Below are positions 54,331 to 62,663 of a stretch of DNA of 64,000 nt, one piece after another. The translations under genes were made by a program, and so were the position numbers. The stretch covers positions 930,001-994,000 of the forward strand of contig CAVRDK010000001.1 of the NCBI GenBank assembly GCA_963719855.1. The letters are read 5' to 3'. The notes beneath the pieces are model-generated. The model worked only from the letters and a program-made list of their open reading frames with translations, had not been told where the DNA came from and made no database searches. How positions within the stretch are numbered: position 1 is the first letter of the stretch; every line of letters starts with the position of its first letter. The DNA comes from CAIQPV01 sp963719855. Its GTDB lineage: Bacteria; Pseudomonadota; Gammaproteobacteria; Burkholderiales; Gallionellaceae.

Positions 54331-54831
54331 ATGAGCGCAGAAATTCAAAAACTTATAGCGGCAGAGCAATCGAAAATCGTATTGTTCAAAGAGAAAATTA
54401 CATCGTGCGAAAAGCGTATAGCGATGCTTCAATCTATACAATCAGAAGACGCTGTTGATATGGCAGTTGGTGCTGCTATTGCCGCAAAACCATCTGTCCC
54501 TGTAAGAGAAAATGCATTTGAACCGCGCACAGTATTTCCTTTAAATACTTTAGGTAAAAATATTCCTGATGCAACACCCAAAAGACCCATTGGCGGGGTT
54601 GGAATGGCAATGATGCATGCTCTAAAATCGGGCGAGAAAAATTTGGATCAGCTTGGCGAGGCCATTGAATCAAGCGGACTAAAATCAACGCGCCATAATG
54701 CACGATGCACTTTGATTGCGTTTAAAGATAAATATGGCTTTATTGAAAATACTCAACGTGGATATTACGGACTAACTAAACGAGGGCTTGAATATATTCA
54801 AGAGCAGGATGGCGTACTTGATCTCATTTAA
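54331..54831 (+). CDS. Coiled-coil/winged-helix-like passenger protein of unknown function
   Basis: A 166-aa protein not recognised by family. The N-terminal part (EIQKLIAAEQSKIVLFKEKI, SCEKRIAMLQSI) is a likely coiled coil. A linker follows, and the C-terminal part (AMMHALKSGEKNLDQLGEAI, YGFIENTQRGYYGLTKRGLE) looks like a winged-helix fold. The gene at 57752-58177 has the same plan: coiled coil first, then an HTH-like end. ATG 54331 follows TGGAGA. It sits at the left end of the transposon. Confidence 0.6.
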   Translation: MSAEIQKLIAAEQSKIVLFKEKITSCEKRIAMLQSIQSEDAVDMAVGAAIAAKPSVPVRENAFEPRTVFPLNTLGKNIPDATPKRPIGGVGMAMMHALKSGEKNLDQLGEAIESSGLKSTRHNARCTLIAFKDKYGFIENTQRGYYGLTKRGLEYIQEQDGVLDLI

Positions 54832-55017
54832 TAGATGTAACCGGATAAAAACGCATAGAACAAGCGTTCTTATTGGTAATCGAGTAATACAAAAGGTAAC
54901 GCCAGCGGTCAGGCTGGCGTCAGGTGTGATCCAGAGTATGGTCACTGTGTTGCTGTGCTGTCGAGGCACCCAGAGCCGAGCTGGTTTGATCTCGGTACTA
55001 GGAAAGGAGTCAATAAA

Positions 55018-55098
55018 ATGAGGTGGTCGAATACTGCCACCGGAAAACATCGTCCCATTCACATGGAACAAACGATGGAAGTACGGCTTACCTTATAG
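55018..55098 (+). CDS. Possible 26-residue peptide
   Basis: A short frame, MRWSNTATGKHRPIHMEQTM and six more residues, preceded by a strong ribosome site (AAAGGAG). The peptide is basic, has no family I recognise, and lies in a 360-bp stretch otherwise free of genes. That stretch also holds a GCCAGC-ggtca-GGCTGGC-type hairpin near 54901. The ribosome site is the only support. Confidence 0.3.
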   Translation: MRWSNTATGKHRPIHMEQTMEVRLTL

Positions 55099-55195
55099 AA
55101 TTGAAACCATACAACTTGGTTTTTAAGCTATTAGCGCGGGGATGTCATTTCCGTGGCATACCCGCTTTTTTTATTGCAAATACAGGAACACTATA

Positions 55196-55543
55196 ATGTT
55201 AAATGTTCAGTGGGTCAAGTCGCAAGCCGATACATGGCTTGAGTTTCAAACGTTCGATATAAGCAGCGTGAATTCTGACGGAGTTTATATAATCTGGCAT
55301 GCTGGCAATCCAGGCAAAGTCGTGTATGTGGGCCAGGGTGATGTTAAAGCCCGTTTGCAAGCGCATCGCAATAGAACCGACATCACCAAGTACGCAAAGG
55401 TCGGAACACTTTACGTTACATGGGCATTTGTACCGGCACATCAGAAAGATGGTGTGGAGCGTTACCTTGCGAATAAGTGGAATCCACTAATCGGAGATGC
55501 CCATCCAGACGCGACTCCGATTGCTGTAAATTCTCCGTGGTAA
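55196..55543 (+). CDS. GIY-YIG-like nuclease-fold protein
   Basis: A 115-aa protein with the GIY-YIG core as GVYIIWHAGN and VVYVGQGDVKARLQAHR, followed by VERYLANKWNPLIGD, where the glutamate and asparagine match the fold's catalytic and structural positions. Small GIY-YIG proteins occur in phages, homing elements and mobile units as DNA nucleases. ATG 55196 has AGGAAC upstream. Its 3' end overlaps the convergent gene at 55416 by 128 bases, an unusually large convergent overlap. Confidence 0.72.
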   Translation: MLNVQWVKSQADTWLEFQTFDISSVNSDGVYIIWHAGNPGKVVYVGQGDVKARLQAHRNRTDITKYAKVGTLYVTWAFVPAHQKDGVERYLANKWNPLIGDAHPDATPIAVNSPW

Positions 55544-55703
55544 TTGTGCATTCAGCACCACCCAAGATTGCATCTATGGCGTCAATAAGCTTCATGTGTT
55601 GATACCATGACCAAGGCGGCTCTTGACCGTCCGCAATCTTGTCTTTAGCCCACTGCCGCACGTCCTGTAACTGATGTGCGGCTTTTTCGTTTTCGGATTT
55701 CAT
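55416..55703 (-). CDS. Hypothetical passenger protein overlapping the GIY-YIG gene
   Basis: A 95-aa protein. ATG 55703 follows a strong ribosome site (AAGGAGATAATCAAT). The N-terminal half, ENEKAAHQLQDVRQWAKDKI then EPPWSWYQHMKLIDAIDAIL, looks helical. No family is recognised. The C-terminal third is encoded in the region shared with the opposite-strand GIY-YIG gene, so either the two coexist or one is shorter than shown. It follows the DUF6471 gene by 22 bp. Confidence 0.5.
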   Translation of the reverse strand: MKSENEKAAHQLQDVRQWAKDKIADGQEPPWSWYQHMKLIDAIDAILGGAECTITTENLQQSESRLDGHLRLVDSTYSQGNAPHHLSDVPVQMPM

Positions 55704-55725
55704 ATTGATTATCTCCTTAAACAAT

Positions 55726-55950
55726 TTAATCAAAACGAATTACGGTGCAGTCGATAGCTTCCATGCACTGTAACAGGAATACAGCCGTAAATTTCCCTCG
55801 GCTTATTTTGTTGGCGATATTTTCAGGCGTTTCGGCGATACCTAATGCGGTGAGTTTTTCTGCCAATTGCTGATAGCTAACGCCTTTGCGTTTTAATTCT
55901 GCCTTGAGCAGCCCTTTAACTTTATTTTCCCATTGCTGATCGCCTGACAT
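55726..55950 (-). CDS. DUF6471-like small protein
   Basis: A 74-aa protein beginning MSGDQQWENKVKGLLKAELK and ending CMEAIDCTVIRFD. The body (RKGVSYQQLAEKLTALGI, TPENIANKISRGKFTAVFLL) matches the DUF6471 pattern, a small HTH-like domain often beside mobile elements. ATG 55950 follows AGGAGT. It is divergent from the transposase; repeated ATCATCAT motifs in the gap could be its binding sites. Confidence 0.7.
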   Translation of the reverse strand: MSGDQQWENKVKGLLKAELKRKGVSYQQLAEKLTALGIAETPENIANKISRGKFTAVFLLQCMEAIDCTVIRFD

Positions 55951-55969
55951 GGAAACTCCTGCAAAAATA

Positions 55970-56035
55970 TGCTTATCATCATACACGATATATTTCTCTT
56001 GACAAGTGATGATTTAAATATCATCATGCGTGCTT
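55970..56035. promoter_or_regulatory. Divergent control region with ATCATC/GATGAT repeats
   Basis: ATCATCAT near 55976 and again near 56020, plus GATGAT near 56006, surround TTGACA at 55999-56004. The arrangement GATGATttaaatATCATC is an inverted pair suited to a dimeric repressor, possibly the DUF6471 protein or a transposase product. Confidence 0.4.
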
Positions 56036-56062
56036 ACAAACATATCGCAAACGGTGATAAAC

Positions 56063-57076
56063 ATGTCTCAGCATTTTCTGCTCTCAGCAAAAGCCCGCAC
56101 CCTGTCAGTGCGCAAGGTGATGGAGTTGGCCGATCAACAAGCCTTTGAAGCCTTCAAGGAGGTGCGCTGGGGTGCTGGTGACGAAGTTGCCTGTCCAGTG
56201 TGCGGCACTATTGGAAAGCACTATCTCAAGGCCACTCGTAAGCAATGGCAGTGCAAGGATTGCGGGCATACGTTCAGCGTTACGTCCGGTACTATATTCG
56301 CCTTCCACAAACTACCCTTGCGCGTGTATCTTGCTGCTATCGCAATCTATACCAATGCAGTCAAGGGAATCTCTGCGCTGCAATTGGGGCGTGATCTTGG
56401 AGTCCAGTACAAAACTGCCTTCGTGCTGGCGCATAAAATTCGTGAATCGCTGATGGCACATCGTGACACCGAGCAACTATCCGGCGAAATCCATATGGAC
56501 GGCTGCTATGTGAATGGAACCATCCGCCCAAAGAACAAGAAGGCCGAGCGCATAGATCGACGCCTAGCCATCCATCAGAAGCCTAGCAAGCGTTGTGTGT
56601 TCGTTATCCGCCAGAGGGCGCAAGAACCCGCTGTAGGCGCTTCTAAAACGCTTACCTTCGTAATTAAAGGCGAGAATCAAAAGGACGTTGGGAATCTGGC
56701 TGAATCGTTCGTGAAGAAAGGCTCTGTAATCTGCGCTGACGAAAGCAATGCCTATGATGCGCTCCATGCAAAATATGAAACTCGCCGTGTGAATCACAGC
56801 ATCGAATATCGCTCCGATGATGGCACTACAAACAATCTGGCCGAGTCGTATTTAAGCCGCTTCCGTCGAATGCAGTACGGCCAGACACACAAATTCGGAA
56901 ACCTGTATCTGGCAAACTATGCCAATGAAGCGGCATATCGTGAAGATACTCGCCGTTTGCCTAATGGTGAAATTTTCAATGACATCATGAAAAAGTGCGC
57001 CCGCACTGTAACTAACCGCGACTGGTGCGGCTACTGGCAAGGTAACAAGCGTCAGACGGAAAGGCTTGCTGCTTAA
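56063..57076 (+). CDS. IS1595 family transposase (ISXO2-like)
   Basis: A 337-aa transposase. It has an N-terminal zinc ribbon (VACPVCGTIGKHYLK and WQCKDCGHTFSVTSGTIF) and the DDE core: D in GEIHMDGCYVNGT, D in SVICADESNAYDALH, and the third position in TTNNLAESYLSRFRRMQYG. ATG 56063 follows a region with a possible TTGACA promoter. It is the only transposase inside the 25-bp ends at 54147 and 58264 and is their likely user. Confidence 0.87.
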   Translation: MSQHFLLSAKARTLSVRKVMELADQQAFEAFKEVRWGAGDEVACPVCGTIGKHYLKATRKQWQCKDCGHTFSVTSGTIFAFHKLPLRVYLAAIAIYTNAVKGISALQLGRDLGVQYKTAFVLAHKIRESLMAHRDTEQLSGEIHMDGCYVNGTIRPKNKKAERIDRRLAIHQKPSKRCVFVIRQRAQEPAVGASKTLTFVIKGENQKDVGNLAESFVKKGSVICADESNAYDALHAKYETRRVNHSIEYRSDDGTTNNLAESYLSRFRRMQYGQTHKFGNLYLANYANEAAYREDTRRLPNGEIFNDIMKKCARTVTNRDWCGYWQGNKRQTERLAA

Positions 57077-57164
57077 CTCGCAGTAGGTCGTAATCATTGA
57101 ATTGGCATTAATTACCATTTCATTTATAATGTTAAGTTCCATAGAAAATGACCGATAATAAAAT

Positions 57165-57503
57165 ATGAATGAGCTTGAGACTCTTGCGGGCACCATTTGG
57201 GAGCATGTTTGCCAAAACATACTTCTAATACTTAAAGAATGCGACCTATATGGGTTGGCTGGAATTTTAACCGTACCAGACCCATCAATTGAAAATCGCA
57301 TTCATGCGCTAAAGAAACTTGACAAAATTTGTCAGATAATTATTGACAATACTGGGCATGACCAATATAGTGTTTCGCGTGTTATGTACAACGCGAAGCA
57401 ACAAATTCTTCATCTGGAAATGCTATTGTCTGCCGCTAAGAATGAAGACGAGGCCGGATTTAACGAAGCTAAAGCGCGCCTGAATGGGCAAAGTGGACAT
57501 TAA
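57165..57503 (+). CDS. Hypothetical passenger protein
   Basis: A 112-aa mostly helical protein that I do not recognise (ETLAGTIWEHVCQNILLILK, HALKKLDKICQIIIDNTG, LHLEMLLSAAKNEDEAGF). It has no signal or membrane segment. The start ATG 57165 lacks a strong ribosome site. It lies between the transposase and a 58-codon gene 14 bp downstream with a good ribosome site, so the two may be co-transcribed. Confidence 0.5.
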   Translation: MNELETLAGTIWEHVCQNILLILKECDLYGLAGILTVPDPSIENRIHALKKLDKICQIIIDNTGHDQYSVSRVMYNAKQQILHLEMLLSAAKNEDEAGFNEAKARLNGQSGH

Positions 57504-57517
57504 CGCGAGGAGATATC

Positions 57518-57694
57518 ATGACTATCGAAAACATCTTGCAAAGGGGACAGGCTGGCGAAAAATTGAATGCTGATGAATTAGCAGCACTCATGTCGCACGC
57601 AATCTATCTGCTCAAATACATCGAGAATTGCACACAGAAAAGTATTTTGCGTGCGCACGATATATTGGCGGAACAATATCAAAAAGCCGCCTGA
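57518..57694 (+). CDS. 58-residue hypothetical protein
   Basis: Reads MTIENILQRGQAGEKLNADE and continues as a helical protein to QYQKAA. ATG 57518 follows GAGGAG at a good distance. The gene is close behind 57165-57503 on the same strand. The family is unknown; the composition fits a small adaptor or regulator. Confidence 0.55.
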   Translation: MTIENILQRGQAGEKLNADELAALMSHAIYLLKYIENCTQKSILRAHDILAEQYQKAA

Positions 57695-57751
57695 TAATTT
57701 CTTTGGCGAGCAAACTAAAGCCCGCTTCGGTGGCCTTTTAAATTTTCACAT

Positions 57752-58177
57752 TTAAACCAGCTCCCAAACTATCGCCATGCCGTCCTTACCTGCCTGACGA
57801 ACTATACCGCGCTTCTCGCAACGTTTAAGCGTGTCTAGGATGGTGTCACGGATAGGCTTCCACTTGCTTTCATCTAGCCCTTTCTTTGCAGCAATGTGCT
57901 GGGCTATTTGCTGCGTATTGAGTGTGCCGCCAGCCTCCCGCAACACTTCAAGCACGGCGCGATTACTCTCCCCTTGTCTGAATATCCTATTCGTTTCCAC
58001 AAACCGCTTGGGCGGCAAGGTGCGTAAATCTGTTTCGGGTGCAAATAGCTTTATCGTTGCCGCCAGTAGCTTTATCTCGGCATCAAGTCGATCAACCTCA
58101 GAAGCATGATGCGCTATTAAGGTCACTAATTCAGAATGTTTGGACAGTAAGCCGGAAACAACGTGGGATTGAGACAT
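57752..58177 (-). CDS. Coiled-coil and winged-helix passenger protein
   Basis: A 141-aa protein. The N-terminal half is a coiled coil (LLSKHSELVTLIAHHASEVD, LDAEIKLLAATIKLFAPE). The C-terminal half is a winged-helix-like domain (NRAVLEVLREAGGTLNTQQI, DTILDTLKRCEKRGIVRQAG). Proteins of this plan are frequent on proteobacterial integrated elements and have no known role. ATG 58177 (MSQSHVVSG) is preferred over 58195. It lies just inside the right inverted repeat, mirroring the similar gene at the left end. Confidence 0.65.
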   Translation of the reverse strand: MSQSHVVSGLLSKHSELVTLIAHHASEVDRLDAEIKLLAATIKLFAPETDLRTLPPKRFVETNRIFRQGESNRAVLEVLREAGGTLNTQQIAQHIAAKKGLDESKWKPIRDTILDTLKRCEKRGIVRQAGKDGMAIVWELV

Positions 58178-58239
58178 AAGGCTGCACCTGTTCAAAGAAT
58201 GAAAACAGATGTTATTCTAGGCGCAGGGCGGGTTACAGC

Positions 58240-58264
58240 TTTGTGCGGCTGCTACATAATTCCG
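58240..58264 (-). repeat. Right terminal inverted repeat of the IS1595-type transposon
   Basis: On the minus strand CGGAATTATGTAGCAGCCGC then ACAAA. It matches the left end at 22 of 25 positions and abuts the duplicated AGAAAAAG. Confidence 0.85.
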
Positions 58265-58656
58265 AGAAAAAGTAACCAAAAAGAAGGCGACCCCAATCCG
58301 CCACCTCTTCGAGGTTCCCTGCGTTGCTCGACTGGTCAGGCTTCCTCATAAACTCGCACGATCCGCTACGCGGCCACGTACTCAAACATATTCGTCAGAA
58401 TTCCCTGACCAGCCTCCGCTACTCGGTGGCGGAACAGGGGAAGGAAAACCCAAAAACACCGCGTGTCCACACACTGGGCTAGGACTGGAATAATCGGCTA
58501 TCCGTATTTAGCGGTTGATTTAGCTTTTCCCGGCGCTAATGTTTACATGTTGCAAAAACGTATTTAACGGTTGACTTCCCATGCTCGTTCGCGTATTCTG
58601 AAATCGTAAAGTGCGGTTGATATGCCGTCACCAATAATTACGAAAAGGAAGCTATT
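58265..58656. other. Intergenic region: right half of repeat F and direct repeats ahead of the aminotransferase operon
   Basis: 58265-58292 completes repeat F (AGAAAAAG, TAACCAAAAAGAAGGCGACC). Then come short inverted sequences (GACTGGTCAGG / CCTGACCAG). Two 19-bp direct repeats of CGTATTTA(G/A)CGGTTGA(T/C)TT lie at 58503-58521 and 58559-58577, 17 of 19 identical. They may be binding sites for the operon or part of the left end of an ISL3-type element. Confidence 0.55.
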
Positions 58657-60123
58657 GTGCTGAAACAAGTTCAAAATACGCAGCATGAGACTACTACCAA
58701 TACAAGCATGCGCGACTACTTCACGGCGAACAATTTAGATTATTTTCTGACCAGGTACAGCACAGAGAAAACTGACTTAACTGTTGGTGCTGACAAGAAG
58801 CAGCTACTGGTAGATAGCATCGTTCCTTCCGATACATTGGCTATCGGTGGAATTGGCGCTCAGATTTTTACAGATCGCGGGACGTTGATTGATTTCCAGT
58901 CGATGACCGTAAATTGCATCCTTGGGCAAAACGACCCATGGGTAAAAATGCAGCAGATCGCTTATTTGCTAAGTGATCGCCCTTCTTTTCATACAACCAA
59001 GCTCGGTAGCGAACTCTACTATTCATTGCCTGAAAGAGTGGCCGCAATTGGCCTTGCGGGCATCAAGAACCCTGTAATCAGTCATCGGCAATGCAATGGC
59101 TCGGATGTCGTTGAGCATGCCATTAAAGCAGCCAAAAGCTACGGTAAAGACCGCGAATTGATCGTGTCGTTCCTCGGCTCGTACCATGGGCAGAACCTGA
59201 CTGCTTTTTCCGTATCAGATGTACAGAAGAAGCATATCTTTTTGGCACACACCCAGTCGGTTATCTACTTCCAAGCCCCGGATGGCGTAGCCCGTATAGA
59301 CGATCTGGCTGGATTAACTCCACGCGAGATTGAAAGCTTAAAGCGCCTTCGGCAGATAGGCAGCAATGTGTTTGCTGTGATTCTTGAGCCAATTCAAATG
59401 AACAACGGCGTACAGCCATTTTCTGCGGCCTATTTGCGCGAGATGAAGGCTGTCTGCGACGAACTGGACATTTGCCTTATCTTTGATGAGGTACAAACCG
59501 GCTTTGGCTGGCTTGGCAAGTTGAGTGCTGCCGAGTACCACGGTGTTTCGCCACACATTGCAGCATTCGGCAAGGCCGTCACAGCCGGTAATGGCCCGCT
59601 TGCATTCTCTGTCGCTGAGAGGCGTTTCCAGCACATGGAATACGGCACCGCATCAAAAACCAACGGAGCGGACGTTAGATCAATCGTGGCCGCTCATGCT
59701 GTTATGGATCGGCTTCTTGGTATAGACGCCGCTTTGATCCCATATTTTCTGAATGAAACGCTAAAGCATCAGCTATCCATAGGGCTGCTATCTTCCGTGC
59801 CTGACACCAGTAGCGCGTTATGGAACGCGATGGAGGTTGTGAAACAGCAATGCTCAGGAACGATAGGACGACTAAAGGGCGGCGGCTTGATTTGCGGCGT
59901 GGAGATACTGAATGCCAACGGCGAGCCGGATTGCGCTCTTGCAGACCTGATTGTGGAAGATTGTTTTGAGAATGGTTTGTTTCTTCGCAAATCCCAGCAT
60001 GTCTTGATCGTCAAAGTTCCAATGGTTATATCGCGCCGAGAGCTTGAGGATGGTTGCGAAATTTTGTTGCAATCAATTCAAAGACAGGCCCGCGCCGAAA
60101 GAAAGGAGGCGGCTTATGCTTGA
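58657..60123 (+). CDS. PLP-dependent class III aminotransferase, cargo gene of unknown pathway
   Basis: A 488-aa fold-type I aminotransferase. Class III features are SFLGSYHGQN (about 172-181), the PLP-binding aspartate in IFDEVQTGFGWLGK (D277) and the Schiff-base lysine in AAFGKAVTAGNG (K306). The specific substrate cannot be read. GTG 58657 follows AAAAGGAAG; no ATG is better placed. The last eight bases overlap the next gene's start. Finding an intact metabolic enzyme in one operon with a toxin and transposase is unusual; it may make or modify a small molecule used by the kinase/nucleotidyltransferase. Confidence 0.87.
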   Translation: MLKQVQNTQHETTTNTSMRDYFTANNLDYFLTRYSTEKTDLTVGADKKQLLVDSIVPSDTLAIGGIGAQIFTDRGTLIDFQSMTVNCILGQNDPWVKMQQIAYLLSDRPSFHTTKLGSELYYSLPERVAAIGLAGIKNPVISHRQCNGSDVVEHAIKAAKSYGKDRELIVSFLGSYHGQNLTAFSVSDVQKKHIFLAHTQSVIYFQAPDGVARIDDLAGLTPREIESLKRLRQIGSNVFAVILEPIQMNNGVQPFSAAYLREMKAVCDELDICLIFDEVQTGFGWLGKLSAAEYHGVSPHIAAFGKAVTAGNGPLAFSVAERRFQHMEYGTASKTNGADVRSIVAAHAVMDRLLGIDAALIPYFLNETLKHQLSIGLLSSVPDTSSALWNAMEVVKQQCSGTIGRLKGGGLICGVEILNANGEPDCALADLIVEDCFENGLFLRKSQHVLIVKVPMVISRRELEDGCEILLQSIQRQARAERKEAAYA

Positions 60124-62419
60124 GCCAATTCCTGAATCCAACCAAAACCGCTTGGCAAGGCATATTGCCGGTATTCTGCGTTCTTCAGCCAACCAGTCAT
60201 TCTCGTTCTACCGGAACGATGCATTAACCGGCCAGATTGCTATTGCAATGGCGCGGCACATTACAGCTACCGAAGTGAGTGAAATCGACGCCGGACTATT
60301 CGCTGCCGCGTTGGAAAAGCTCGATTTTATGCTTGTTGCCGAACTGCTTGACAGCATTGTGAGTGCAGAGCGCAGGCAGTGGCTCAACGAGTTATTGGGT
60401 GGGAATAAGGCGTTGTTTTATGAGCACCAGATGGAGCGCTTTTATCAAGTTATGCAACAGCATGGCGAAGCAGCGAAATACACCCACGTAGAAGACCTGC
60501 CATCCATTTTTAATGGCGAAATTGAAACGGGCTATCTGGTTTATTGGGCTGGCCGCCGTGATGAAGAATGCCTTTCCCTGTTTGAAGATGCGAAATGGCA
60601 TTTGAGAGCGCTAATTGACGCTCAAACTGATCTGCCTGGCATCAACTCGCTGGTGCGAGAAGGATTGGTTAAATCGTTGACACTGCCAACAGGCAGACGA
60701 GTAATCACCAAGCGCAACAACCCAAGTAAACAAGGTCGCTTTTTAAGTGAACAATACAATGTATCCGAGATTGTTTCCCGGCTTGGATTGCCAACGCAGA
60801 ACTCCTTTGTGCGTATTGGCAACGAATTACATTTGCAAGTTATTCGTCCGTTCACCGTAGTGGCTGATTGTGCGGAAGGTGCTTTTTATTCCTTCTCGAA
60901 CTTCGAGGTTTATCCAACGCTTGAACATATTCTGCTAACCGAGAAAGACGCTGAAAAGCGTTACCAGTACCTGTCTATGGCAAGGCAAGTGCTGGAGCAT
61001 CTGTATTCCAACGGAATTGTATGGGGCGACATGGCCCCACGCAACATACTGGTTCAGGAAGATGGAGGCATAACCACGTTCCTGTTGTTGGACTTCGAGA
61101 AAACAGCCTTTACGGATGGCGCTGTCGCCCTGGCGCAACGCCTCGAACATGCCAGAGGCCCGATGTGCGTTGAGGAATTCGGCGCGGTATGTTCATTGCC
61201 GGAAGTGGTTCAGTGTTTCGATGGGTACTTTGATCCGGCTGGTTGGAATGAATTCGACGCTTCGCCGATACCATTTGCCAAGCCAAAGCGGGAGGTTATG
61301 GACATCCTGAAATCCAATGGATGCACCAGTCCTACCATCGGCCAGTACAACAAGATGGAAGGGCAGATGATCGAAGTGCGTTTCCCATTCTTCGGTGAAG
61401 ATGGGGTGCTTCGCTTGCCCCTGCACACATCTTTCAAGGTAGACCACTATCTCGGAGCAGAATACGACCGTAAGACAACAGAATTATTTATGAAAGCCAA
61501 GTCATACGGCTATTTAACGCAAGCGGTTGATGCATTAAACGCTGTTCTGCAAGGGCTGGAAAACGAGAAAATAATATTCCAGATCGAGGCAAGGCTGAAT
61601 GTCACTAAAACGGAACCGCTTAATCCTTCGGCAAGTCGATTGGCCGCAGCTATAGACTTGCTGTACGAAAGCAATGATTCATGCCAATTTGAGAGAGCCC
61701 TGCGCAAGCTTTCAATTCGTGAACATTTCCATTCTGTGCGTGCGGAATTTCAACTGGTTCCATCAGAGGGGCAATCGGCAACCAGGTCTAATTGGCGGGC
61801 CGTGGAACGCCATTTGAATGAATTTATCACACAGCACAACTCAGCTACCAGTGATTCAGAGGTTCTGATTGTTCTTTATGGCGGTGCTGCACGTTACGAA
61901 TTTACAGGTCAGTCCGATCTGGATGTGGCGGTGATAAGTGAAGACCGCATACAAGCTCAAAAAGTCGAGCAGGCAATATCACAATTTGCCCAAAATGAAA
62001 TAGGAATACCAATTGAGTTATTCCCGCCACTTGCGCTGTCAACACTGCAAGACTTTATCTTGAGAAATCCTGATTGTTTTTTGGATTTTTTCCATGGACG
62101 TGTTGTGAGTGGCGGAGCCGATAAAACAAAGTTGTACATTGATCTTGTTGCGGAGTGCCTATTCGACAATGATTACCGGGAGAAAGTGCAGAATCACTAC
62201 CGGAATGCATTGGCGTCAGACAATCCGAGCATCAAGCAAATGCTGAATTGTCTGCACGCTGCGTCTGCCTTCGATTTGGAGCTTCCGCAGAAGTTAAAAG
62301 ATGTGCTCTTGTCTGTAAAATGCGAAGAATGCTTTGTTGCTGATGGTTTCCAATCTTTTGGATATGATCGCAAGGAAGTTGAAAATCGGGTTAAATACGT
62401 TTTGTCTCAACTGGCATAA
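60116..62419 (+). CDS. Kinase-like and nucleotidyltransferase fusion protein
   Basis: A 767-aa protein starting at ATG 60116 with AAGGAGG eight bases upstream. The middle has a kinase-like catalytic loop and metal site, GIVWGDMAPRNILVQEDG (about 300-318) and FLLLDFEKTAF (about 325-335), resembling APH/RIO-type small kinases. The C-terminal third has a polymerase-beta-type nucleotidyltransferase signature, LYGGAARYEFTGQSDLDVAV (about 588-607), with the two aspartates of the metal site. The N-terminal 230 residues match nothing I know. The combination suggests covalent modification by phosphate and by nucleotide, but the target is unknown. Confidence 0.75.
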   Translation: MLEPIPESNQNRLARHIAGILRSSANQSFSFYRNDALTGQIAIAMARHITATEVSEIDAGLFAAALEKLDFMLVAELLDSIVSAERRQWLNELLGGNKALFYEHQMERFYQVMQQHGEAAKYTHVEDLPSIFNGEIETGYLVYWAGRRDEECLSLFEDAKWHLRALIDAQTDLPGINSLVREGLVKSLTLPTGRRVITKRNNPSKQGRFLSEQYNVSEIVSRLGLPTQNSFVRIGNELHLQVIRPFTVVADCAEGAFYSFSNFEVYPTLEHILLTEKDAEKRYQYLSMARQVLEHLYSNGIVWGDMAPRNILVQEDGGITTFLLLDFEKTAFTDGAVALAQRLEHARGPMCVEEFGAVCSLPEVVQCFDGYFDPAGWNEFDASPIPFAKPKREVMDILKSNGCTSPTIGQYNKMEGQMIEVRFPFFGEDGVLRLPLHTSFKVDHYLGAEYDRKTTELFMKAKSYGYLTQAVDALNAVLQGLENEKIIFQIEARLNVTKTEPLNPSASRLAAAIDLLYESNDSCQFERALRKLSIREHFHSVRAEFQLVPSEGQSATRSNWRAVERHLNEFITQHNSATSDSEVLIVLYGGAARYEFTGQSDLDVAVISEDRIQAQKVEQAISQFAQNEIGIPIELFPPLALSTLQDFILRNPDCFLDFFHGRVVSGGADKTKLYIDLVAECLFDNDYREKVQNHYRNALASDNPSIKQMLNCLHAASAFDLELPQKLKDVLLSVKCEECFVADGFQSFGYDRKEVENRVKYVLSQLA

Positions 62420-62429
62420 GGAGAAAATC

Positions 62430-62663
62430 ATGCCCGCAATAGCAACCATGCAAACTGAAACCTTTCTTGTCTCTCCTGAGTTCGAGAACGCAATCACGAA
62501 TGACGATGGACTGGCCGCCCGGCAGCACCTGACTGCTGGCCGCCCGATTTACTACGGCGATGAACAATACCCGGATGGGTTGGTGAAAAAGTATCCTGAT
62601 GGTCGCAAGCAGCTTGTATCGGTTAGCGCCAAGGGCGAAATCTCGGTTATTAGAGACTTGTAA
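62430..62663 (+). CDS. Small antitoxin-like protein upstream of a zeta-type toxin
   Basis: A 77-aa protein from ATG 62430 behind AAGGAG. The core, LAARQHLTAGRPIYYGDEQY then PDGLVKKYPDGRKQLVSV, recurs next to chromosomal zeta-type kinase genes in other bacteria to my knowledge. It ends on the toxin start (TAATG), so the two are translationally coupled. Its role as antitoxin is inferred from size, order and coupling; it lacks resemblance to the classical epsilon protein. Confidence 0.65.
   Translation: MPAIATMQTETFLVSPEFENAITNDDGLAARQHLTAGRPIYYGDEQYPDGLVKKYPDGRKQLVSVSAKGEISVIRDL

Larger units (their letters stand above)
54147..58264. mobile_element. IS1595-type transposon with passenger genes, complete with ends and target duplication
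   Basis: The ends are 25-bp imperfect inverted repeats, CGGAATTATG..AGCA..CGCACAAA (22 of 25 match), at 54147-54171 and 58240-58264. Both sides carry the 8-bp direct repeat AGAAAAAG (54139-54146 and 58265-58272), the duplication length expected for IS1595-family insertion. Inside are one IS1595-family transposase and about eight small genes: two coiled-coil/winged-helix proteins, a GIY-YIG protein, a DUF6471 protein and unknowns. The element is 4118 bp. Confidence 0.85.
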
